A model generated the notes under the pieces. It was not told the origin of the DNA and made no database searches. It was given only the letters and a program-made list of their open reading frames with translations. Below are positions 12,301 through 23,786 of a stretch of DNA of 64,000 nt, piece by piece. Made by a program: the position numbers and the translations under genes. Numbering within the stretch: position 1 is the first letter of the stretch; each line of letters starts with the position of its first letter. The stretch is from Clavelina lepadiformis (Eukaryota > Chordata > Ascidiacea > Aplousobranchia > Clavelinidae), in assembly GCF_947623445.1 (NCBI RefSeq), contig NC_135241.1, forward strand, positions 23,934,501 to 23,998,500, read 5' to 3'.

Positions 12301-14220
12301 TTTTACGTCATTCGTTATAATGTCTTTCCATTTAATGTATAATTTACCTTCACTGCGGTAGCGATTAGTTTGAAAATGACCTTTAATTTCGAGGTGAAGG
12401 TCAATGTCTCCAGTTTCCTTATTCGTAATAGGCGTGGTTATCAGCAGCCTGGTCTTTATAATTTTACATTACTTTACTTCCAGGTCGCGACGTGGTTGTT
12501 CCCACCGAGCCACCGCCCACTTGCTTCCCTACCGATTGTGGGAATCCCCGCTTTTACCCCGGGTCGACCCTCAAACCGCCGACTGCTGATAGCCCCAAGA
12601 AGATAGTTGGAGGAACGAGGTAGGGTGAAATTGACAAAAAAGGGGACATTATTTTATCACATGGTCTACATCACAATCAATTTTTTGGATTTTTTTCACG
12701 TTCCTTATTGTTTCCAGAGCGCATCCTTTCAGTCATCCCTGGACGGCTATGATTTTGAAGTCGGAAGGACGTCGAACTTTCTTGTGTGGCGCCGCCATCA
12801 TTTGTCAGCACTGGATCGTCACCGCCGCTCACTGCTTGAACAGGCAAAGCGTGCCATCGGAAACACCGGAGTAAGTTTATGTCATTTCTACTTGCTCTTT
12901 AGCGTCGCCAAGTGCGTAGACAACACACACCGAACAACCACGCCCAAATCACAAAACCTGGCAACCTTAAAGCTTAATTTCTGCAATGACAAAAACCTTC
13001 TTCTTGATAAACGATGTTGCGTTTTGCAGCCTCGATGCAGGGTTTTACAAGATTTACGTTGGTCGTTATGTTGGCTGGAAACAAAAATACGGCAAACAGG
13101 TGCAAGTCTTCGATGGCCGTCAAGGTAATTTGGTTGTTTTACTTAAACGACAAATAACTTCTATAGAAGTTATTAAATTGGATTTCATGTTGGTAATGAT
13201 TTTCACCAGATATCGACTACATGGAACAACATCACAACTTCACTCCAGGAGTGAACCGAGGTGTGATCGGTTTCGACATTGCCCTCATCAGGCTAAGGAA
13301 ACCAATCCAATTCAACCAGTACGTCCAACCTGCTTGCATTCCTCTCGAAAGCGCAAAAGAAAATGAACTTTTGTGGGCTACCGGTTGGGGAATCACAAAG
13401 AGTAAGTAAAAAAATCTCTGCTAACAATTTAAGCTTCGAGCTTAAAGAATGTTTGCATCTTAACCCTGTGCATTTAATTCATCGTGAGTGTTAAGAATCT
13501 TTAACTAACACTTTAGAACATGAGCAATTATTGACAAGATATTGTCAAATAAACACAAACACTGAAACTTATAAGTTTAAATGGCTATCTCACATCAAAA
13601 CATAAACATCATATATAGCAAACGTACTAACGTTATTCGCTTTTTTTCAGACCGAGGTGATAACGATTCAAGAATGAAACAAATTGCTATCAAGGTTCTG
13701 AACGAATCTATCTGCGCTGAAAAAGTGCCACGTTTTGCTGAGAGCGCGCCCGAAGGAGTTATATGCGCGGGAGATGAAAGATACCAAGATACATGCACGG
13801 TAAGAAAATGCGCGACCAATTGACCATTCTACAGTTAACATGCAAAAACTTTTAATTAAGTTGTGCTCTGCAAAGTCCAATTAATTATTAATGTAGCAAC
13901 ACAAATATCTAGTATAGTAGATATTAGACAATGTGCATGTCTAGTCACGGTTAATAGGCTACAATATGCCTACAGTTCACTGAGTAATGCAACGCAATGT
14001 TTTACTTCCGAAGGGTGATTCTGGTGGCCCTGTGGTCGGTCCTAAAATTGTTGGCCGCGAAAGAGGCAGAAACATTCAGCGTTGGATGTTGTACGGTTTA
14101 ACCAGTCTTGGATCCCCCAGCTGCAACACACTGACCTTCGATCAGCAGCCGGCACTCTACACCGACATTTATTATTATATGCCTTGGATCAAGGCCAGAA
14201 CAAATTATTGCTGTGCTTAG
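9318..14220 (+). CDS. Secreted trypsin-like serine protease with two trefoil domains
   Basis: Thirteen exons, all phases consistent: 9318-9360, 9535-9636, 9709-9876, 10216-10257, 11250-11402, 11556-11880, 12165-12289, 12484-12619, 12718-12870, 13030-13124, 13210-13401, 13651-13799, 14014-14220; 629 aa. A hydrophobic N-terminus (MTAYYVIVFLCVFLG) is a signal peptide. Two six-cysteine trefoil (P) domains follow (first from Cys25; second around CAADNMPADMCQSLGCC), then a Thr/Pro-rich mucin-like linker (TTTTTAPVTTT and TTTTTTFATTT), a CGNPRF segment whose Cys may tether the light chain, and activation site KK-IVGG (Ile360). Catalytic residues are His403 (TAAHC), Asp470 (FDIALIRL) and Ser564 (GDSGGP). 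Asp558, six before Ser, predicts cleavage after Lys/Arg. The residue matching Gly226 is Ala (PALYT), and SWG is SLG. It is probably zymogen-activated by trypsin-like cleavage, and may act in mucus, gut or gamete coats. No exact orthologue is claimed. Confidence 0.95.
10735..10980 (-). other. Open frame with signal-peptide-like start inside protease intron 4
   Basis: On the minus strand an open frame ending with TAA at 10735 reads VVTCWIVALSALILSAPIVA, then a polar, basic tail of about 58 residues. The hydrophobic-then-polar layout resembles a small secreted protein, but there is no ATG at its head. The frame is preceded by a run of 15 A and I see no good acceptor. It could be an exon of a nested gene, a retrocopy piece or chance. 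Confidence 0.2.
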
Positions 14221-14535
14221 GAAAGATTCTTCAAATTTCGAAAAAAATCGTAGGAAACATGACGGGAGTTAAAAAGGAGATATTTTCAACCTTCTTCCAT
14301 TCCTTTGCGGCCTGGTCAACTTTACAAGTAGCCTGGAGTCTGGACGTTGTTTTTCATTTGATTTCTATGTATGGTTTATTCTTTGTCGTTTTCATTAGTT
14401 TCGTGCCTGTTACCCGCTGTTACGATATAATATGATTATGAATTATTTGATCAACATACAGATTGCATTGCTGTAACGAGATTATGTTAAAGTTTCTTTT
14501 GTGATATCAATAACTTTAAAGTGGTCGATAGGTCT

Positions 14536-14910
14536 TGTGATAAATATATCACTTAATGTAATATAAAATTGTTTACTACATAGAATTCTCATCTATGGAA
14601 TCAGTGAAGCATAACACTGCGTGACGTAATCGATTGTTCCCTTGTGCGTGCATTTTGTTTTACTCAGCCCTTTTCAGTCGTACGTTCAACGCCGCAACAT
14701 GTCTCTGTGCTGTTGCTGTTATAATGTTCTATCTTGATGTATTCGTTCAAAGAAGCTTCAAATATAATCAGATTATACAGTAGTCATTCCTGTGTCATTA
14801 CTGCTGAAGTCTATCAAAGTTCACTGTTAAGTAATACACAAGGAAACAGACTTTGTAGTGTAAGTGGGTAAACCTTCAGGCAAAGGTACCAATATACCAC
14901 TTTCATTACA
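14536..14910. repeat. Left LTR (375 bp)
   Basis: Direct-repeat partner of 16047-16421. Starts TG, ends CA. Preceded by target-site copy GTCT. Confidence 0.85.
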
Positions 14911-16046
14911 AACTGATGCAGCCGAGTGAGGACGAATTGACGATAAAAAAAAAAAGACATTTCCATTACAAGTGTGGTGGAGCCGAAATAGCTGAGAACT
15001 ACGCTTTTCTTTTTTGAGCAACCTATGAACAATTAAATTTGAGGTTGAGAGAAGTCTAGTGATCTCAGACTAGAAGTTTCGAAGATATGTCTCATCCACA
15101 ACCCATACAACACTCATTGGATCTAGCCGACAGACATCTCGACAATATGATATTCGAACAAATCAACTACAACGACGGTGACGAAGAATCGCCTGGACTT
15201 CAATCAATTTCGAATGCAAGAATGACCGACGAACAAAGCACTCCAGTGAAAACACTTTGTCGGTATTTGGACATTCAGTAATGATTTTTTGTTTGTTTTT
15301 TTCTCTATGTAGTATATATTATAGCGTTATTGTGTAGTTTACCTTAATTGATGGTGGCTTAATTGCCATACTCTCTAACGGTTCAACCATGCCGGAGAGA
15401 AATTTTTCTTTGTGTTATTTTGTTATGCTTTAAAACATAGCGGTTGTTCTCGAAGGTTAAACAAATGCCCAAGGCTAACACCGATACACTATGTTGAATG
15501 TCAATTACAAAACGTATTTGACTAATTTTATATATATTTTGTAAAACGCGTATTTCCAAGTGAAATATTCACACAGCTATATGGTAAAACCAGATGCTGA
15601 AATCGCGTGAGCATAAGAGAATTACATACTACAGTTGTTTACGGAAATCGGCGTCACGACATGTGAGATGAAAAATTTGCCGACGTTTCCTCATTGTGCT
15701 ATCCTGCGTAAGAAACCGCAACTAGCGTAAAATTGTGCCAGCTAGCATACGCGTGATGTGTCACATGACATCCTGTGCTGTCATCATTGTTTGTTTTGTA
15801 TACTAATTTTGCCTTATGTGTTACAGAAAACATATTACTGTCTTTTTGCGAATGTATTGCCAATATGAATTGCATTATAACTATGTTTCAACGTTTATTG
15901 TTATGTAATCTACATTTTACGTGTTATATTGACTTTTGTTATCCACACTATTGTTTTAATTATTGTTCACCGAGAATTGTTTTTATCATGATCAGAAAAT
16001 ATCGTGAGTTTTTTCAAAACTTACGAAATTTTCTTGCGGAAGGTTA

Positions 16047-16421
16047 TGTGATAAATATATCACTTAATGTAATATAAAATTGTTTACTACATAGAATTCT
16101 CATCTATGGAATCAGTGAAGCATAACACTGCGTGACGTAATCGATTGTTCCCTTGTGCGTGCATTTTGTTTTACTCAGCCCTTTTCAGTCGTACGTTCAA
16201 CGCCGCAACATGTCTCTGTGCTGTTGCTGTTATAATGTTCTATCTTGATGTATTCGTTCAAAGAAGCTTCAAATATAATCAGATTATACAGTAGTCATTC
16301 CTGTGTCATTACTGCTGAAGTCTATCAAAGTTCACTGTTAAGTAATACACAAGGAAACAGACTTTGTAGTGTAAGTGGGTAAACCTTCAGGCAAAGGTAC
16401 CAATATACCACTTTCATTACA
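16047..16421. repeat. Right LTR (375 bp)
   Basis: Direct-repeat partner of 14536-14910, identical by eye. Preceded by a short purine-rich stretch (GCGGAAGG) that may be the plus-strand primer site. Followed by GTCT. Confidence 0.85.
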
Positions 16422-16575
16422 GTCTTATTTCAGCCCTGTTTACTGCCGACATTTTGTGTGTTCATCTTTCAAATGTAAACACTTTCATAATCACTTCTTA
16501 TATCTAGTTTTGATCTAAAGTCATCATTTCGTTATGAGAAGTGCTCCTGCCATTTTAAGTCATGTTATGTTTAAA

Positions 16576-16950
16576 CAAAGAGATTTAAACACATGAGTAG
16601 AAACTTCTCTTTTGCGCATGACGTCATTCTTGTTTCTTTTATTCTCTTGGAGCATATTCTACTTTCTCCACGGTCACGGTTCACTACATAACAATAAACA
16701 TGCAGACGACGACAATGATTTTCAGATCTGTTTGCTGCTGGAACAGATTAGTCTTATTATTACGGTGCAGTTGTTGGGATCCAATAGGTGTTAATTTTAA
16801 TTGAAATTAATTAATGAAATCAGGTGATAGTTTTAGGTTCAGCAATTAACTTAGTTTCAGTTCCTTGAACTGATAATGCTGCTGTTTTGTATCAAGGCAT
16901 GGCTTAGCCTACTTGAGTTGCGCGGGAAGATTTTTTCGTTCCCCACATTT
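16576..16950 (+). repeat. Left terminal inverted repeat of the P-type element
   Basis: 375 bp, reverse complement of 20374-20748 with a handful of mismatches near its inner end. A 60-codon open frame inside it recurs in the other arm and is not a gene. Confidence 0.9.
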
Positions 16951-17080
16951 CTCTTCGACCAGGCAATTAGCAACTAAACTCATTAGCATAGGCCTTATGT
17001 TGCAGGTGTTGTGTCATTAAAATAGGCTACTGAAAGTCTGATTTCAGATCTTGTTATTGTGGTGCAGTTGTTGGGATCTA

Positions 17081-18298
17081 ATGGATGTCAATTTGAAGTT
17101 AATTATTGAAATAGATTGTGACCCAGAAGACGATGCAGCAAACTTCATGTAAGATACAATATGCCTATTAATCAATTAGCCAACTGCTGTTGAGCTTGTC
17201 CTGTATGGCGGTCACCCAGAGTGTACGTTCTCGCCAATTTATAATAAACAGCCAAGCAAAACAACAAATTAATGTAAGTCGTAACGAATATTTGAAGAAA
17301 TGCTGTACTGATATATTGATGTCATTTAATCTGATAATGAAAATATTTATTTGCAGATGTGGACAATGTTTGCATAACTGTACAAGTAATGAAACTTTGC
17401 TGGCTCATCAAAAAACTGCTAACGGTATATTTGTTTTTTGTTTGAAACTTATTTCATTTGGAGCTCTATCATTGGCAGATTCCGATTAAAAAAAATCAAA
17501 TAAACTTAATTTTACACTTGTCTTGCAGAATCTTCTTGCAATAATGTTACAAGAGAAAAGCTGATGGAATGGTGGGAAACAGTGGGTGGCGTTAAAACAG
17601 ATCTAACTGCAGATGCGGTTAACTATTTTATGAAGCTATTTTCTTCGTACAGTTCACCGGATGAACTGTTTCATAAATTCTCCTGTGATGGAATTACGTG
17701 CATCCCATCACTATTTTTCTTGCCAAGAAAATTGTCACTATGTTTAACACGAAAATTGTTTGATGTATTTTTATCACACGTTACCACTGTTGCACACAAC
17801 AAAAAGGGGAAACACTTGACATTACACAAGTTAACCCGAGATGAAGAATTCATAATTCAGTACATAGGTGGTTATATTTTGCAGAAACTCACTAAGCGCT
17901 GTATAAATCCGAGAGAAATAGATCTATTGTCTTGTTTAACTGATTATAGTAATGAAACCACTAATAGTTCCTTGATTTCCGCTTTAAATAATAACAATTA
18001 TGGACATCTTACAGTTCCAGCGAAATCACTAGTGAAATTGTTGATGTATGTAGAAAGTGTCTTTAGGAAACAAGACATAAAGGAGCACATCATGGAAAGT
18101 TGCATGTCTTCTTTGAGTGTTTGTAACATAAAAGATATATTTGAAAATCTTGTTTTTGATGAATGTTTGCAAAAATTGTGCATGAAAATATGTAAATTTT
18201 ACGTGAAGATTAGATGCTATCAAAAAGCCAATCATTTAAATTCAGTACTGCATGTAACCTCTGATCAAAATGTAAGTCTGAGAAAATCATTAAAATGA
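17081..18298 (+). CDS. Second gene of the P-type element, unknown protein of 301 aa
   Basis: Three exons join in phase: 17081-17148, 17357-17424, 17529-18298 (TGA). The product starts MDVNLKLIIEIDCDPEDD, has a small Cys/His cluster (CGQCLHNC..LLAHQ) near residues 24-40, and ends in a Lys-rich tail. From memory, YIGGYILQKLTKRC and LTVPAKSLVKLLMYVESVFRK-like text (the latter around 18014-18073) resemble the C-terminal part of P/THAP9-type transposases, but I cannot name the protein. It runs towards the minus-strand transposase gene; the two stop 109 bases apart. It is uninterrupted over 302 codons, unlike the transposase. It could be an accessory protein or a displaced, inverted transposase C-terminus. 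Confidence 0.6.
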
Positions 18299-18407
18299 AT
18301 GTACATTACATAGTTGCCTTCTTACATGTACTTCGTCAGTTTTAGCTCAAGAAGGATTAAGTGTTACTGTATTGCACAAGCAGACTGTCAAAACACTCGA
18401 AATCAAG

Positions 18408-20191
18408 TTATTTTTTTCGCTTTGGCATTGGATCATCGCAAACATCACCATGTTTCCAGTCAATAGCGTGATTAACATTTGACCCCTTAAGTGACTTGAT
18501 ATTATTTTTGCACATTATCACATTTTCAAATAGTGCATATTGGTGAATATCAGGCACTTTATTTCGACGGCCAGTTTGTCTCATATGACCGAAATAGGCC
18601 TCCAATGGGTCTTGGTTTAAGCGCTTAGTTAAGACGTATGAACCTTCTGGGCTGTTCTCCAACAAGAATTTCACCAATGGCCATGGATGTGGAAACTAAA
18701 CCGTCGTAGGTTTGATGGCTCAGAAACTGCTTTGACTGTTCGGAAACGGACCCAGTAAAACTGCTTTCAACTTGCATTTCTACTTTTTGCATTTCATTTT
18801 TCTTCAAAGTTCACAACTTGCATTTCTAACAACAAGAAATTTGGTTCATTTAACAAGAAAAGTCACAAAATATGCCTAAGATACGGTGTACACTTTAAGT
18901 GCAATGCATTATCAGTGTTACCAAAAATAAGTAAGTATATGGTCAGGGGTGGGATTGAAATATGTTAAAATTTCCTTCTCTCACTAGCAGCATGCCATAT
19001 TGACCCGTTACCGACATACACATAGGCTTATACATATGCTTGTTAACAACCAGTTCGCAGATGTCATTAAAATTCCAAGAACCGGTTCGCACGAACCGGC
19101 TGAATCCCACCACTCTATATGATTCATTCAATGTTAAATAATGATGAATTTCATTTATGTAACAAATGCAATAGGCACAATTGAAAAACTAGTTTCACCT
19201 GTATGCAAGTTTCCTAACCGTTGGTGCATTTTCAGAACTGAATGGTGTCATAGATTTGGTGGTCATGTGTGGCAGGCCACTTCCAGAATTATACAATCCA
19301 GAACATATTGAAAACGATTCAATATCTTTTATGGTGCCGTGTAGTGTTTGAGTAGTTATGTCCAGGGAGTAAATACAACTTGAGCGAGGTGCTTTCCAGC
19401 CATAATAGCATATCCTTAATGACATGTCATATAATACTCCAATCGAGTATTTAGGTTGATCACAGCCACCATAAAAAGAAAAAACAAGATTTTTGTTTTC
19501 AAATGACCCCTGCCAACCTTCCGGCAAGCGAGCAGATTCCAAGGACGCAACAGATTTGAAATGTGCTTTTGTTTCAAAGATACGCTTCTTCGGCGGCTTT
19601 CTTGAATGTACCTGCGCCAAAATCAGCTTAGGCAAAGACAAAGTGGGTACTGCTCCTTCACGTAATTCTTTATGGGAACCCTCTGCAAAAAAACTCTTTT
19701 TTGTGCATACATGAACGTTTTCAATTTTGATACTTGTAATGGTACATATATTAATCTGAAACCACAGTGAAGGTTTGCACTAATAGCTTGTTACAGATGC
19801 AGTGTTATGCTGTGCTCACTCGCTAGTAAATTTAATGAAGTTCTGCATCAAACCATCTCATGGAAAACAAACACTGCATCAAACGCTAGATATGCCATTA
19901 CATTAAATATCTTTCCTTAATACACTAGTTACACTACATGTAAGTATATGTAAAACAAATTTTACTTAAAACAATGTCAGATCTTTCAAAATGCACTTCA
20001 CACATTTTCACAGCATCTCGAGCAAATAGATTTTTTATGTGCTCGTCGCTTCTACAAGCCAGCACGATACACTCTAACCTTTCTGCCCAGCTTTCCTTCT
20101 CCTTTTTTACAAATTTTCTTGAAGGTATCTTAAACAGAGTCATGGCAGGTGACCTGTTGTTGCACATTGGTAAACAGCACAAGTTTGCCAT
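18408..20191 (-). pseudogene. P-type transposase gene with THAP domain, core missing
   Basis: Exon 1 (20191-19966) encodes a THAP zinc finger: CCLPMC near the start and CEVHF near residue 64. Exon 2 (19682-19199) joins in phase and opens with EGAVPTLSLPK, the AVPT box that closes THAP domains, then about 140 residues of N-terminal transposase. A distal piece (18807-18408) carries SHQTYDGLVSTSM and then, in another frame, LTKRLNQDPLEAYFGHMRQ, the late RNase-H-like block. About 300 residues expected between them (most of the RNase-H-like core) are absent, and the distal piece needs a frame change, so it cannot make a full transposase. The THAP part alone could still bind DNA, as truncated P repressors do in flies (known for the family; not shown here). 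Confidence 0.8.
18944..19115. mobile_element. hAT-like MITE, 172 bp, nested in the P-type element
   Basis: Ends CAGGGGTGGGATT and, inverted, GAGTGGTGGGATT. Flanked by 8-bp target copies TATATGGT (18936-18943) and TATATGAT (19116-19123), which differ at one base. It contains a short palindrome (CCGGTTCGCACGAACCGG). No coding capacity. It inserted after the P-type element was built, between the second exon and the distal piece of its transposase gene. Confidence 0.78.
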
Positions 20192-20373
20192 TATTTCAGA
20201 CTATTTAGCTTATTTCAATAAATCAAAGCCTGCAACATAAGACCTGTACTATTGAGTCTTAATCTGTAAAGTTTTTATTCTGCGCGTGGAGCGTAATTTT
20301 ATGCGCAGATGAAACAATACAATATGACTCGGTCTATCTAAATTTTTCATCCATTCATTTTATTTTTCACCTT

Positions 20374-20748
20374 AAATGTGGTGAACGAAAAAATCTTCCC
20401 GTACAACTCAAGTAGGCTAAGCCATGCCTTGATACAAAACAGCAGCATTAGCAGTTCAAGGAACTAAAACTAAGTTAATTGCTGAACCTAAAACTATCAC
20501 CTGATTTCATTAATTAATTTCAATTAAAATTAACACCTATTGGATCCCAACAACTGCACCGTAATAATAAGACTAATCTGTTCCAGCAGCAAACAGATCT
20601 GAAAATCATTGTCGTCGTCTGCATGTTTATTGTTATGTAGTGAACCGTGACCGTGGAGAAAGTAGAATATGCTCCAAGAGAATAAAAGAAACAAGAATGA
20701 CGTCATGCGCAAAAGAGAAGTTTCTACTCATGTGTTTAAATCTCTTTG
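20374..20748 (-). repeat. Right terminal inverted repeat of the P-type element
   Basis: Partner of 16576-16950. The outer end is followed by the GTTTAAA target copy at 20749-20755. Confidence 0.9.
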
Positions 20749-21098
20749 GTTTAAATTATCGTGTATTATTTTTTTTGAGGAATAATACATAAATGCAATC
20801 CAGAAAATTTACTTTTGTCAACTCAGTTGCAAAATTTAAATCATAAATAGAGAAGCAAATCCAATAATAATCTAAAAGTCGCTCAAGGTGAAGGATTTCA
20901 CAATTTTTATTTTACTTAAATAATGCTCTTTAGCGCTGCATGTGAACATTGGTTGCTATGAGTGATAAGAAGGGGATTTCCCCAACAAAGAATCAACTTT
21001 TTACATTACTGCACCTGTGTAGATCTGGCATATAGTACAGGGTGTTAGTTTTCAACTATTAAATTTGGCGTGAGAATTTAGGAAAAGAAAGGGAAATT

Positions 21099-23786
21099 AT
21101 GGCGGAATCTTCCGAAAAAGAGTCTGCTGGTAAGAATGGAGTAAGAATTTTATTGCTCTTTAAGTCTGTAATTCTTTTAATTTTGCTCAAATAACCTACA
21201 GCCGCAGGCAGCCAATAATACGTTCATTACTGTTTACTGACAATGGAAAATCAGATGTGAACTACAAATGAACAAATGTTTGCTGCCGGAAAAAAGAGAA
21301 TACTTAATTGAAAATTTTCAGATTGTATATAAATAGAGGGTTTTGTAATTTTAATGTACCAGGCAGCCGGTACTTTGCAATTGTTTTTTCATCCATTTCC
21401 AATTATTTTCTGAACAAGTTTTAACCTACTCAAGCCACACTTGCAGTAGATCTAATGTCAGTCGAAAATATAATCTAGTACAGTGGTAGGCTAATGGGTG
21501 ATTAACAATAACACTGGTGCAGTATTATTCTTAAATCTTTAGGAAATCTTCCACACATTTCACATATCCAATTAGAGAACACTTTTCTAGGCCTACAACA
21601 TACAAAAATGACAATAAAGTCTCATAGAATGACAAATAAGGACCTAATCAGTCAAAAAAGGTTACAACACAACAAATCACCACAATGAGTGTAATTCTGT
21701 GATCATATCACCAGTGCTTTGGTCCAGACTTTTACACAGTCATGCCGATTTATAATAAACAAACTAGGTAAATTTGATTGTTTGAAAACCGTTTGTTTAT
21801 AATAAATAAGCCAAGCATTGAGAATTTAGTACTTGCCATAACTCCAAGATTTGTATTTTTACTCGAATATTTTTTTGTCAAAAGCTGCCATACTTTTCAG
21901 TCGTGCTACAATGGATGCCCATATCCTACAGTGTTAAGATTTTCTGTGTTTCTTGTTGCTATTGTTGTTCTTATCTAATGTTTGCAGAATCTATGTTGGC
22001 TGATATTGAGAAAAAGATTACAGAAGCATTTGAAATCTTTGATCATGAGTCAAATAGAACTGTTGATGTGAGAGAAATTGGAACCATTGTGAGGTCACTG
22101 GGTTGCTGTCCCTCTGAAGGTATTTTGTTTTTTTACAAATGAAAACCCTGGAAACATGTTACTGTTGTTGTTATCAGGCCAGTTATATGGTGTGGGCAGT
22201 TCCCTTTCCATCACTGTGTACTGTATATATGTTAACTGTATACTCACTATATATTGTATATTATATATTGCCTCCACAGTATTCTTAGCATAAAATACAC
22301 ATTAAATTGTCTTTGATTTAGTCATAATACTAAGACAGTTGAAATGCAAAGACCAAAGTCATATCCAAGTTAAGTTTTTCTAACACGGTTCAGGTGGAGT
22401 CAAAAAGTTATTTGAAGTGACAATCTACCTGACTGATTGTTGGATTAGACAACTAGGTTAGGAGAAAATACCTACTAACAGTAAATAAGTAGGGCAAGTG
22501 TTTGTTGCATTAAAATCGTGAGAAATTTCCATTTATTTTTAACAAAAGTTGCATTTATGCAGAAGCATTTTAAATGACAGTGATTTACTCAAACGATTTA
22601 TTTACATACAATGCTAAATACTGTATTTCCAAACATTATCTGGGGAGAAATGGCGATCTTTTGCCAACATTTCGCGTAGCATTCTAAAACTTCGTTCCAC
22701 AGTGTATGAAGTTGCTTGGCAATTCAACAATTTGGCATACAGTTCTGGACTGTTGTTTAGCCAGGTTATTTCTACAATTGCTTTTAGGCCAACATTCAGT
22801 TCGAATTGGTGATCCAGATACAATATTGCGCAATATTGGTAAAAGTTGCATGTAAAAAAGAAATAAGTTGCAAAAAGATGCAATACAGAATTCCTGAAAA
22901 CAGCCTAAAACATCGTACTTACATAAAATGTAAAACCTACGTACGTACATAAAATCTGAGTATTTAGGAAGCTGCAATAACTTGCCCTATTAATAAGTAA
23001 TAAAGTGGAGTAAGATTGAAATTAGTATGCGATACCTTTCACGTTTGGTTAACATTTTAAACGAGCAAAAAGTACTTTGGAGGTACAAATTCTGGAATGA
23101 AAGAAAGACTGCTTTATCTATTTAACTCGAGTCAAGTCAGATTGGTCAACGCACTCCAGGGCTATTTCAAGTTTAGCTCAAATTAAATTAAATATAATTT
23201 CGCATGGAAATATTTTTACGAAAAGCACCAAGTTTTGGTTGTTATCTTTGCAGTCAAACCCAGCCATTTAAGAATGCTACCTCAAATAAATCAACTTGAA
23301 TCCTTACACAACTTAATATTTAAAGGAGAGCTTCACGACATGTTGGCCGAAATCGAAGAGGAAGAACCAACCGGCTACATCCGCTTTGAAAAGTTTCTTC
23401 CAATGATGACGCACATCTTGATGGAAAGAAGGTTTGACTATTATTTCTGTGAGATATATTATGAGCCATGTTGTATTCTGGCTTCTCGTGATCTTATTTC
23501 TCATCTTCCTGAGTCTTCCCAACGCTGCTTGCAATGAAATCATCGGAGAATTTTATCCAGATACAAACCAGCACCTGAAGACCAGCTCCTCAAGGCGTTC
23601 GAAGTCCTTGATGTTGAGAAGAAAGGATTCCTCTCCCAGGATGAAATCACAAAGTACATGAATGATGAAGGAGAGCCTTTCACTCAGGAGGAAATGGAAG
23701 AGTTTATGTCAGCTGCTGTCGACCCTGATAGAGGAGTCGTCTTATACAAGGACTACGTGTCGGTTATGGCGGTTGAGGACACGTGA
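21099..23786 (+). CDS. EFCAB2: EF-hand protein of the dynein regulatory complex (DRC8)
   Basis: Four exons in phase: 21099-21129, 21988-22119, 23326-23431, 23561-23786; 164 aa, close to the vertebrate length (about 162). EFCAB2/DRC8 is a subunit of the nexin-dynein regulatory complex in motile cilia and sperm flagella. Diagnostic text includes FDHESNRTVDVREIGTIVRS, LGCCPSE, AEIEEEEPTGYIRFEKF, and GEPFTQEEMEE. There are four EF-hand-like segments, but the loops are degenerate (the first has Arg where Gly is usual; the fourth, DPDRGVVLYKDY, lacks the final Glu), so calcium binding is doubtful, as in the family. The large second intron holds a hAT transposase relic. The nearest poly(A) signal is AATAAA at 24028. 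The gene converges on ENT copy A, 386 bp away. Confidence 0.95.
22614..22770 (-). pseudogene. hAT transposase C-terminal relic in EFCAB2 intron 2
   Basis: The minus-strand frame reads NNSPELYAKLLNCQATSYTV then ERSFRMLREMLAKDRHFSPD, matching the hAT dimerisation domain pattern (L..ILNIPATSA.VERSFS.l..i...R..l). Only the end of the domain is present; the rest of the transposase is gone. No inverted repeats were found around it. Confidence 0.6.

Larger units (their letters stand above)
14536..16421. mobile_element. Short, young LTR retrotransposon (non-autonomous)
   Basis: Two 375-bp direct repeats (14536-14910 and 16047-16421) begin TGTGATAAAT, end CATTACA (TG..CA ends) and flank a 1,136-bp interior. 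GTCT is present directly before (14532-14535) and after (16422-16425), a 4-bp target duplication. I see no difference between the repeats, so the insertion is very recent. The interior is far too short for gag-pol and holds no protein I recognise, only a 64-codon open frame (15087-15281). It is best called a TRIM-like or internally deleted element that would depend on a partner. The superfamily is undetermined; the 4-bp duplication fits Gypsy or BEL better than Copia. It lies 315 bp after the protease stop codon. Confidence 0.82.
16576..20748. mobile_element. P-superfamily DNA transposon, 4.17 kb, with 375-bp terminal inverted repeats
   Basis: Inverted repeats at 16576-16950 and 20374-20748 differ at only about half a dozen positions. 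The ends read CAAAGAGATTTAAACACATG, and GTTTAAA is duplicated on both sides (16569-16575, 20749-20755). P-type identity comes from the minus-strand gene, which has a THAP DNA-binding domain and the LTKRLNQDPLEAYFG block of P/THAP9-type transposases. A second gene runs on the plus strand (17081-18298). A segment at 17041-17100 is a diverged copy of part of the left inverted repeat. The near-identical ends imply recent movement, while the transposase gene is incomplete, so this copy was probably mobilised by another. Confidence 0.88.

Noticed and set aside
15775-16077. 100-codon frame at the end of the LTR element interior
   Set aside because: Runs into the LTR and is rich in Cys, Phe and Ile with no recognisable domain; treated as chance.
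20530-20712. 60-codon frame found identically at 16612-16794 and 20530-20712
   Set aside because: It is part of the inverted repeats of the P-type element, not a gene.
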